Source: HGM10611 sp964384805
GTDB taxonomy: Bacteria; Bacillota_I; Bacilli_A; ML615J-28; CAG-313
DNA length: 11,825 nucleotides
Direction of reading: 5' to 3'
Assembly: GCA_964384805.1 (NCBI GenBank)
Contig: CAYLLO010000039.1
Span: 1 to 11,825 of the forward strand
Shown: positions 6,504 to 11,825 of the stretch, in pieces
Numbering within the stretch: the first letter of the stretch is position 1
Layout: every line of letters starts with the position of its first letter
The notes under the pieces: model-generated
The model's database searches: none
What the model was told of the DNA's origin: nothing
What the model saw: the letters and a program-made list of their open reading frames with translations, nothing else
Made by a program: the position numbers and the translations under genes

Positions 6504-7766
6504 ATGATAAAAAATAGTTTAAAAACTTTGCAAGAAAAATATGGAAACACTGAACATGATAATTCAAATGATTTAGCAAAATTTATGAAAAGAAGAAGAT
6601 TGGAACAAAATCGAACTTTAGAAGATGTAAGTAGGGGTATTTGTAGTCCTAGTTATTTATCTAAAATTGAGAATTGTCAAGTAGATGTAGATTCTTATTA
6701 TTTTCAAAGTTTATTTGAAAAGTTAGATTTGAAGTATGAAAGCGTAAAAAAAGAACGTCAAAATGACTTTTTTTCCAAAATTGTCAAGTATTACTTATTA
6801 GAACGCTATGATTTATTAGAAAATAAGTTGAAACAAATGGTTAATGGTAGCTCTTATTGTGATACTGAATTAGAATTAATTGTGTTATTACATAATATAA
6901 TTAAGAAAAATTATGATGAGGCTGGGAAATTAATTACTAAATTAGAAGATGTTCGAAACACTTTAACTAAAGAAGAGTTATATTTATTATCCTTTTTAAT
7001 CACATTGTATTTATATAGTACTAATCAGTATGTTTTAGCAGCTGAACAAATTGAAATTTTATATAAGCACCCAAGTGAAAATATGTACTATAATATTGCG
7101 GTAAGTGATTTAGGAATAGATATTTATTTCTTTTTAGGTAAAGAAAGTATGTTTTTTAAGTATTATCAGAAATTAAAACAATATAATAATCAAGAATTGT
7201 ATAATACTAGAATCCTCATTCATAATATTCAAGTGTTGGTGCTACAGGCAAGAAATGGTAATTCAGATGTCATTGAAGATTTGGAAGTACAATTGCTTGC
7301 TGCTAGAAATCATCACCTTGATGAAGAAAAAATAGTTTATAATGAAGCATTAGTATATTATTATTTAAATAACTATTCTAAGGTTATAGATCTTGTTAAT
7401 ACCATTGAACCAAGTGTTAAAATATTGGCATTAGAAGGTATGATATTAAATAAAATTAATGATTTTGATAAATCAGTAAAATTTTTAAATAAACTTAAGT
7501 CGGTTGAAATATGTTTTAAAAGTAATGATGTTTTTGGCAATTACATTGAATATATTAGGGAAAAGTTTGAACAATATAGTTATACTAAAATATTAGCTTT
7601 TTTAAAAAATGTGGTTTTACCGAATGTAAAAGAAAATTATGTATTTTGGTTATATGAAGAAGAAAAACAAGAATATTTAATGCTGTGTTTTGAATTAGGT
7701 AAATATAAAGAAGCTATTAGGTTTATGATAAAAATGGGAGAACTTGGCTATTTGAAAAAAAATTAG
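6504..7766 (+). CDS. XRE-family HTH regulator with TPR-like C-terminal region
   Basis: The 420-aa product (start at the ATG 6504) has an XRE/Cro-type helix-turn-helix at about residues 24-80 (LAKFMKRRRLEQNRTLEDVS, recognition helix around SPSYLSKIEN at 48-57). A long helical region (about 90-420), rich in Tyr, Leu, Glu and Lys, follows with repeated helix-pair patterns like tetratricopeptide repeats. This layout is that of Rgg/MutR/PlcR-like regulators, which bind DNA and often sense small peptides through their TPR region. The ligand here is unknown. No short pheromone-type ORF is visible next to it. It heads a transcription unit with trmR: its TAG stop overlaps the trmR ribosome site and only 11 nt separate the genes. 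It may therefore control itself and the tRNA modification genes. Regulatory targets are inferred from context only. Confidence 0.85.
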   Translation: MIKNSLKTLQEKYGNTEHDNSNDLAKFMKRRRLEQNRTLEDVSRGICSPSYLSKIENCQVDVDSYYFQSLFEKLDLKYESVKKERQNDFFSKIVKYYLLERYDLLENKLKQMVNGSSYCDTELELIVLLHNIIKKNYDEAGKLITKLEDVRNTLTKEELYLLSFLITLYLYSTNQYVLAAEQIEILYKHPSENMYYNIAVSDLGIDIYFFLGKESMFFKYYQKLKQYNNQELYNTRILIHNIQVLVLQARNGNSDVIEDLEVQLLAARNHHLDEEKIVYNEALVYYYLNNYSKVIDLVNTIEPSVKILALEGMILNKINDFDKSVKFLNKLKSVEICFKSNDVFGNYIEYIREKFEQYSYTKILAFLKNVVLPNVKENYVFWLYEEEKQEYLMLCFELGKYKEAIRFMIKMGELGYLKKN

Positions 7767-7770
7767 GAGG
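7765..7770 (+). promoter_or_regulatory. Ribosome site of trmR overlapping the regulator stop
   Basis: AGGAGG, 7 nt before the ATG at 7778, shares two bases with the TAG stop of the regulator gene (7764-7766). This makes co-transcription and coupled translation likely. Confidence 0.7.
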
Positions 7771-7777
7771 TAATAAG

Positions 7778-8389
7778 ATGGAGTTTTATGAATTATATCC
7801 TACAATTAAAAAATACGCTATAGAACATAAAACTCCAATTATTATGGAAGATTCTTTAGCATATATTAAAAATATTATTAAAGAAAGTGAAATAAAAAAA
7901 ATATTGGAAATTGGAACCGCAATAGCTTATTCTGCTATCCATTTTGCTAGCGTTGGACATAATGTAACTATTGATACTATTGAACGAAATCAAGAGATGA
8001 TTGATGTTGCTACTGCTAATATCAAAGAATATGATTTTTGTAAACAAATTACTTTACATCAAGGAGATGCTTTGGAATATCCGCTAACTGATTTAGGAAA
8101 CGATTATGATTTATTATTCATTGATGCGGCAAAAGCTCAATCACAAAAGTTTTTTGAACGTTTTTTACCTTTGTTAAAACAGGATGCATGGATTATTACT
8201 GATAATATGAATTTTCATAATATTGATGTTGATGATCCTAATATTTCCAAAAATTTACGTAATATGCTAAAAAAAATTAAAAATTATCAAGATTGGTTAA
8301 TTAACAATCCTAACTTTGATACTAAATTTATTGATTTAGGAGATGGATTAGCAATTACTCGGAGAAAACAATATGAGATTGATTGCTGA
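7778..8389 (+). CDS. trmR: TrmR (YrrM): tRNA 5-hydroxyuridine O-methyltransferase
   Basis: This 203-aa class I SAM-dependent O-methyltransferase of the COMT-like family corresponds to B. subtilis YrrM/TrmR, which methylates 5-hydroxyuridine at tRNA position 34 to 5-methoxyuridine (mo5U). The SAM-binding motif I is ILEIGTA at 42-48, with the acidic residue after strand 2 at E69 (TIDTIERN). The family's divalent metal ligands are visible as D116 (LLFIDAAKA) and D142-N143 (ITDNMNF). Length is close to relatives (about 215). The specific substrate is not visible in the methyltransferase itself. It rests on the two U32-family genes that follow directly, the same trio as yrrM-yrrN-yrrO. It lies 11 nt after the regulator and overlaps trhP1 by 17 nt. 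Without that context it would only be called a small-molecule or tRNA O-methyltransferase. Confidence 0.88.
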   Translation: MEFYELYPTIKKYAIEHKTPIIMEDSLAYIKNIIKESEIKKILEIGTAIAYSAIHFASVGHNVTIDTIERNQEMIDVATANIKEYDFCKQITLHQGDALEYPLTDLGNDYDLLFIDAAKAQSQKFFERFLPLLKQDAWIITDNMNFHNIDVDDPNISKNLRNMLKKIKNYQDWLINNPNFDTKFIDLGDGLAITRRKQYEIDC

Positions 8390-9251
8390 GTTGAAAAACC
8401 CTGATTTGATAAAAAAACACAATGTTGATGGATGGATAATTAACGTTAAAGGTTTAAGTTGCTATTATGATACGATATATGATTGTGGAGAATTAAACGA
8501 AATAATTACTAAAATACACGACAATAATCAAAAAGTTTATGTTAATGCTAGAAAAATAATTCATGAGCAAGATATTACAAATGTAATTGAAATATTGAAA
8601 AAAATGGAAGATTTAGATGTTGATTATTATTTTTATGGTGATGTTGCATTTAATGAAATAGCCGAAAAACTCAATATTAAACATAAAATAATATATCAAG
8701 TTAATACTTATATGACTAATATTTTAGATACTGAAATTATGCTTCGTGAGAATTATAGCGTAGTGGTATCAACTGAAATTAATTTTGATGAAATTAATTA
8801 TATTGTAAAAAATCTTCAAAAACCTATATATTTATATGCTTTTGGCTATTATCCGATTTTTCATTCTCGTCGTGAATTAATCACTAATTATCAGAAATAT
8901 CGAGGATTACAATCTAATGTTGCTAATAAATATGATGTGGTTGAGGAGTTGCGAGAAAGTCATTATCCAATTGAACAAAATGAAAATGGTACGGTTGTTT
9001 ATCTTGATGGTGCATATTATTTATCACATGAAATTAAACAATTAAGTGAGTGCAATAACAAAATAATTTATATAGTAACTTCAAAATTTATTAATTTGGA
9101 AGTTTATAAAGAGGTTCTTAATTTTTATATTTCAACTATAAAAGGTAATGGAGAATATCAAATATTTGAAAATGAGTTAAGATTAACGAAAGGTTTGCTT
9201 TATGAAACTAGTAAACTACTAAAAAAAGAAGGTGGTGGAAATGTTGAATAA
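8373..9251 (+). CDS. trhP1: TrhP1 (YrrN-like), U32-family tRNA hydroxylation protein
   Basis: The 292-aa product belongs to the peptidase-U32-like family and corresponds by size and position to B. subtilis YrrN (TrhP1), needed with YrrO for hydroxylation of U34 in tRNA, the step before TrmR. The central part is barrel-like, and YYPIFHSRRELITNYQKY (from residue 159) matches the YrrN-type motif in which the U32 cysteines are absent. Only scattered cysteines occur (LSCYY, DCGEL, SECNN), with no Fe-S-like pattern, so it is probably the partner subunit of TrhP2. The ATG at 8373 has GGAG (8361-8364) at 8 nt and lies inside the end of trmR (17-nt overlap). Its own end overlaps trhP2 by 11 nt. Such tight packing suggests stoichiometric production. 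The N-terminus is divergent, so the assignment leans partly on context. Confidence 0.82.
   Translation: MRLIAELKNPDLIKKHNVDGWIINVKGLSCYYDTIYDCGELNEIITKIHDNNQKVYVNARKIIHEQDITNVIEILKKMEDLDVDYYFYGDVAFNEIAEKLNIKHKIIYQVNTYMTNILDTEIMLRENYSVVVSTEINFDEINYIVKNLQKPIYLYAFGYYPIFHSRRELITNYQKYRGLQSNVANKYDVVEELRESHYPIEQNENGTVVYLDGAYYLSHEIKQLSECNNKIIYIVTSKFINLEVYKEVLNFYISTIKGNGEYQIFENELRLTKGLLYETSKLLKKEGGGNVE
9230..9235 (+). promoter_or_regulatory. Ribosome site fixing the trhP2 start
   Basis: AGGTGG lies 5 nt before the ATG at 9241. A GTG at 9232 is in frame but overlaps this site, so the ATG is the better start. The resulting N-terminus, MLNKVELLAPAGS, fits the family. Confidence 0.6.
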
Positions 9252-10443
9252 AGTTGAATTATTAGCACCAGCAGGGTCATTAGCAAAAGCTAAAATTGCT
9301 TTATTGTATGGTGCAGATGCAGTATATGTAGGTGGTAAGCAATTTAGTTTAAGAGCAAGAGCTTCTAATTTTAATTGTGAAGATTTAGCAAATTTAGCAC
9401 TTTTTGCTCACGAAAAAGACAAAAAAGTTTATGTAACTATGAATATTATTCCTCATGATAGTGATTTTAGTGGTTTAGATGAATATTTGATTCAATTAGA
9501 AAATATGCGTATAGATGCTATTATTACTTCATCTAGATATATAATAGAAAGAGCAAAAGTAATTGCACCTCATGTAGGGCGTCATTTAAGTACCCAAATG
9601 TCGACAACAAGTAGCTTGGGGATTGCATACTATCAAAAATGTGGTATATCTCGAGTTGTTTTGGCAAGGGAGGTAACTCTTAGCGAAATTGAAGAGATTA
9701 TGAAAAAAACTGACATTGAAGTGGAAGTTTTTGTTCATGGAGGAATGTGTTCAAGTTATTCTGGACATTGTGTACTTAGTAATCATATGACTAATCGTGA
9801 TGCTAATAGAGGTGGTTGTGCTCATTCGTGTCGTTGGAATTATACCTTATATGAAAATGGCAAGAAATTACCAATGTTTTATAATATTGGGTCAAAAGAT
9901 TTAATGGCTTTAAAATATATTCCAAAATTGATGGAATTGGGGGTGGCTTCTTTGAAAATCGAAGGACGTATGAAATCGATGTATTATCTTGCGGTTGTCG
10001 TTAGAAGTTATCGGATGTTAATAGATGCATATTATGAAAAAGGGTATGTTACTGAAGAAGAAATTAGACTTGCTGAAATTGAAATAGGTAAAGCAGAAAA
10101 TCGATTGACTTCGTGTGGATTCTTTGAAGGGTTACCTACTTTAAAAGGTCAATTATATGATGACCGCTCAGAACATCCAACTAAAGAATATATTGGTTAT
10201 GTTTGTGATTACAGTCCAGAAACTAAAATGGCTTTGATTGAACAACGTAATTATTTTAAATCTGGTGATTTGGTTGAATTTTTTGGTCCAGATTTAAAAA
10301 ACACTCAAATGGTTATTGGTGAAATAATTGATTATGAAACTAAAGAAGTGATAGATGTTGCTCATCATCCATTACAATTGTTGTTAATAAAAGTTCCATT
10401 CGTGGTATCGAAAGATGCTATGATGCGCAAAGTTAATATATAA
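9241..10443 (+). CDS. trhP2: TrhP2 (YrrO-like), U32-family tRNA hydroxylation protein
   Basis: This 400-aa U32-family protein corresponds to B. subtilis YrrO (TrhP2, about 420 aa) and is related to E. coli TrhP/YegQ, which acts in prephenate-dependent formation of 5-hydroxyuridine at tRNA position 34. The N-terminus ELLAPAGSLAKAK and GADAVYVGGKQFSLRARA are typical. The U32 signature is at 162-180 (EVFVHGGMC...GHCVLS), with Gly where Ser/Ala is usual. Cysteines C170, C177, C193 and C197 form a cluster resembling an Fe-S site, followed by RWNYTLYE and SLKIEGRMKS. Historically the family was called collagenase-like peptidase; a tRNA role fits the neighbours better. The start is the ATG at 9241, not the in-frame GTG at 9232. 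It is the last gene of its unit. No terminator is visible before greA, so read-through is likely. Confidence 0.9.
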   Translation: MLNKVELLAPAGSLAKAKIALLYGADAVYVGGKQFSLRARASNFNCEDLANLALFAHEKDKKVYVTMNIIPHDSDFSGLDEYLIQLENMRIDAIITSSRYIIERAKVIAPHVGRHLSTQMSTTSSLGIAYYQKCGISRVVLAREVTLSEIEEIMKKTDIEVEVFVHGGMCSSYSGHCVLSNHMTNRDANRGGCAHSCRWNYTLYENGKKLPMFYNIGSKDLMALKYIPKLMELGVASLKIEGRMKSMYYLAVVVRSYRMLIDAYYEKGYVTEEEIRLAEIEIGKAENRLTSCGFFEGLPTLKGQLYDDRSEHPTKEYIGYVCDYSPETKMALIEQRNYFKSGDLVEFFGPDLKNTQMVIGEIIDYETKEVIDVAHHPLQLLLIKVPFVVSKDAMMRKVNI

Positions 10444-10447
10444 ACTC

Positions 10448-10476
10448 TTGCAATTTTGCTTAAAATTTGATATAAT
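10448..10476 (+). promoter_or_regulatory. sigma-A-type promoter for greA-mtnN
   Basis: TTGCAA (10448-10453) and TATAAT (10471-10476) are 17 bp apart, with a TG at 10468-10469 giving the extended -10 TGATATAAT. Transcription would start near 10483, about 28 nt before greA. It begins 5 nt after the trhP2 stop, so greA has its own promoter besides possible read-through. Confidence 0.8.
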
Positions 10477-10497
10477 TTACATAAAAAAAGATACATT

Positions 10498-10503
10498 GAG
10501 AGG
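10498..10503 (+). promoter_or_regulatory. Ribosome site fixing the greA start
   Basis: GAGAGG lies 7 nt before the ATG at 10511. The longer open frame beginning with TTG at 10448 starts inside the promoter -35 and is not translated from this transcript. Confidence 0.7.
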
Positions 10504-10510
10504 TTTTAAT

Positions 10511-11002
10511 ATGAGTGAAAAATTTACTTTAACTGAAGAGGGGTTAAAGAATCTTCAAGATGAGCTATATCAATTAAAAAATGTTGATCGTGTAAAAAAC
10601 ATTACGGCTTTACAAGAAGCGAGAGCTCAAGGTGACTTATCTGAAAATGCCGATTATGATGCGGCTCGTGATCAACAAGCACAAATTGCGGCCAGAATTA
10701 GTACAATTGAAAAAATTTTAAAGAATTATGAGATTATCAAAGATGGTGCAAATAATCTTGGTAAATGGGTTAAAATTGAATTTTTAGATTTAGAAGATGA
10801 AGATGAACCTGCTATTGAAGTTTATAAAATTGTTGGTACATTAGAAGCGGACCCATTACGTCAATTAATTTCTAATGAATCACCGCTTGGAAGCGCTATT
10901 GTTAACCACAAGGTTGGTGATAAAGTTTATGTTAAATCAGAAAGTGGAGAAGAATTTTGGGTTATTATCCATGAGATTTCTTCTAAAGAAATTGCGGTTT
11001 GA
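10511..11002 (+). CDS. greA: Transcription elongation factor GreA
   Basis: GreA enters the RNA polymerase secondary channel and stimulates cleavage of backtracked RNA, rescuing stalled complexes. The 163-aa product has the normal family length (about 157-160). The N-terminal coiled coil (about 5-75) carries the acidic tip GDLSENADYDAARDQQ, with D42 and E45 matching the catalytic pair of E. coli GreA (D41, E44). The C-terminal FKBP-like domain (about 80-160) includes the typical KVGDKVYVKSESGEEFWVII segment. The start is the ATG at 10511 (MSEKFTLTEEGL), supported by GAGAGG and by alignment to the usual GreA N-terminus. Its own promoter lies directly upstream, and mtnN follows after 3 nt. In B. 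subtilis greA also follows yrrO, with udk in between; udk is absent here. Confidence 0.97.
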   Translation: MSEKFTLTEEGLKNLQDELYQLKNVDRVKNITALQEARAQGDLSENADYDAARDQQAQIAARISTIEKILKNYEIIKDGANNLGKWVKIEFLDLEDEDEPAIEVYKIVGTLEADPLRQLISNESPLGSAIVNHKVGDKVYVKSESGEEFWVIIHEISSKEIAV

Positions 11003-11005
11003 TTA

Positions 11006-11686
11006 ATGATTGCGGTAATATGTGCAATGCCAATTGAGGCGGAGTTATTAAAACAAAAATTAGAAAATGTAAAAAAAGTTGAAGTTTTAAATAAAGTTTT
11101 TTATACAGGAACTATTAATGGTAAAGAAATTGTGCTTGTCATTTGTGGTATTGGTAAAGTTTCGGCGGGAATTACAACGGCCTTATTAATTGAACATTTT
11201 AGACCTAGTTTAATTATTAATTCAGGAATTGCTGGCGGTTTTTCTAGCAAATTGAATACTTTAGATTTAGTTGTTTCTCAAAAAGTAGCATATTATGATG
11301 TTGATTTGTGTGCGGATAATGAAGAATATGGGAAACTCCCTAATTTACCGAAATACTTTATATCTGATACTGAAGTAATTAAAGTTTTAGATAAAAATAA
11401 TATTTTATATCATTATGGGGTGATTATCACTGCAGATACTTTTGCTGCTAATAAAAATAAAATTGATAATTTGGTTAAACAATATTATCGAGATGAAGAA
11501 GTATTGGCTGTTGATATGGAATCGGCTTCTGTTGGACAAGTGTGTTTTACTAGTGATACCCCCTTCATAAATTTACGAGTAATTTCCGATGTTATTGGAC
11601 AAAAATCACAATTATCTACATATTATAATTTTGCTGAGATTGCTGCCAATAAATCTGTAGATGTTATTTTGAACATTATTAAATAG
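11006..11686 (+). CDS. mtnN: 5'-methylthioadenosine/S-adenosylhomocysteine nucleosidase
   Basis: MtnN (Pfs) cleaves the glycosidic bond of methylthioadenosine and S-adenosylhomocysteine, releasing adenine, and so relieves product inhibition of SAM-dependent methyltransferases. The 226-aa product has the nucleoside phosphorylase-like fold signatures: MIAVICAMPIEAELL at the N-terminus with E11 (E. coli E12), LIINSGIAGGF, DMESASVGQVC with E172 (E. coli E174), and VISDV with D195 (E. coli D197). Length is as expected (about 230). It starts 3 nt after the greA stop and has no clear Shine-Dalgarno, so translation is probably coupled to greA. In B. subtilis mtnN lies downstream of greA with yrrT between. 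Its proximity to trmR is functionally sensible, because TrmR yields S-adenosylhomocysteine. A hairpin terminator follows. Confidence 0.95.
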   Translation: MIAVICAMPIEAELLKQKLENVKKVEVLNKVFYTGTINGKEIVLVICGIGKVSAGITTALLIEHFRPSLIINSGIAGGFSSKLNTLDLVVSQKVAYYDVDLCADNEEYGKLPNLPKYFISDTEVIKVLDKNNILYHYGVIITADTFAANKNKIDNLVKQYYRDEEVLAVDMESASVGQVCFTSDTPFINLRVISDVIGQKSQLSTYYNFAEIAANKSVDVILNIIK

Positions 11687-11688
11687 TG

Positions 11689-11719
11689 AAACATTCCGTG
11701 TGGGATGTTTTTATTTTTA
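11689..11719 (+). terminator. Rho-independent terminator after mtnN
   Basis: AAACATTCC (11689-11697) pairs with GGGATGTTT (11702-11710) as a 9-bp stem with one T-G wobble and a GTGT loop, followed by a T-rich tract to 11719. It begins 3 nt after the mtnN stop. Confidence 0.85.
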
Positions 11720-11756
11720 TACTCAAAAGGAAAATATAAAGTAAAAACTTATGAAA

Positions 11757-11775
11757 ATAAAAACATAGTTTTTAT
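11757..11775. repeat. Short AT-rich inverted repeat in the downstream intergenic region
   Basis: ATAAAAAC (11757-11764) and GTTTTTAT (11768-11775) are perfect inverted repeats around ATA. It could be an operator or a weak hairpin for the next gene outside the window. The rest of 11720-11825 holds no recognisable gene. Confidence 0.4.
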
Positions 11776-11825
11776 GTCAACGTTTTTAGAAATTTACAAA
11801 AAAATTTAAATTTATAAGCATGATA

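Noticed and set aside
7856..8047. 63-codon reverse-strand open frame inside trmR
   Set aside because: It is antisense to the SAM-binding region of trmR, is low in complexity and has no ribosome site.
10441..10510. Terminator between trhP2 and greA
   Set aside because: The only inverted repeat is GCAA-TT-TTGC (10450-10459), too short and with a 2-nt loop. The region is explained by the greA promoter.
10448..10510. N-terminal extension of GreA by 21 residues
   Set aside because: It would overlap the promoter and precede the ribosome site, and the extra residues are not part of the GreA family.
5659..11002. Reassignment of TGA to tryptophan, suggested by the AT-rich mollicute-like composition
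   Set aside because: TGA ends the kinase-like gene, trmR and greA at sensible places, and tryptophan is encoded by TGG (for example in the R-W-G motif and in GreA FWVII).
1..11825. Riboswitches, T-boxes, tRNA genes, CRISPR arrays and mobile elements
   Set aside because: All leaders are short (under about 60 nt), no gap exceeds 300 bases, and no cloverleaf, repeat-spacer pattern, transposase or integrase is seen.

Overview
The window is AT-rich (roughly 30% GC by eye) with densely packed genes, all on the + strand. TGA, TAA and TAG all serve as stops, and tryptophan is read from TGG, so the code is standard rather than mycoplasmal. The gene content, strong GGAGG-type ribosome sites and sigma-A-like promoters point to a low-GC Firmicute. 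An Erysipelotrichia-like or related gut Bacilli lineage is my best guess, but that is inference. Eleven protein genes are supported. I see no tRNA, rRNA, CRISPR array, insertion sequence or phage gene.

Region 1 (about 28-5054) is a protein quality-control operon: tig (trigger factor), clpX (ClpXP unfoldase) and lon (ATP-dependent protease). A near-consensus promoter with an extended -10 precedes tig, and a 9-bp hairpin terminator follows lon. The order tig-clpX-lon matches Bacillus subtilis. The most interesting non-coding element lies between tig and clpX: an inverted repeat that can form a 13-bp RNA stem with a 3-nt loop and buries the whole clpX Shine-Dalgarno sequence. It resembles a heat-melting (fourU-like) RNA thermometer.

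Region 2 (about 5074-6410) is a two-gene unit with its own promoter and terminator. It holds a divergent guanylate-kinase-like P-loop protein and an overlapping YgjP-type zinc metallopeptidase-like protein.

Region 3 (about 6448-10443) starts with an XRE helix-turn-helix regulator carrying a long TPR-like C-terminal region. Three tightly packed genes follow, matching B. subtilis yrrM-yrrN-yrrO (trmR, trhP1, trhP2). By family knowledge these make 5-methoxyuridine (mo5U) at the wobble position of tRNAs: the U32-family proteins hydroxylate U34 and TrmR methylates the hydroxyl. The regulator appears to be co-transcribed with the modification genes, which is unusual.

Region 4 (about 10448-11719) has a strong promoter, greA (transcript cleavage factor), mtnN (MTA/SAH nucleosidase) and a terminator. 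The order yrrM-N-O...greA...mtnN is the B. subtilis arrangement with udk and yrrT missing. MtnN would degrade the S-adenosylhomocysteine made by TrmR and other methyltransferases. The last ~105 bases hold no gene, only a short AT-rich inverted repeat.

Four CDS starts (clpX, the regulator, trhP2, greA) are set downstream of the longest possible open frame, because a good ribosome site sits at the correct distance from the internal ATG.
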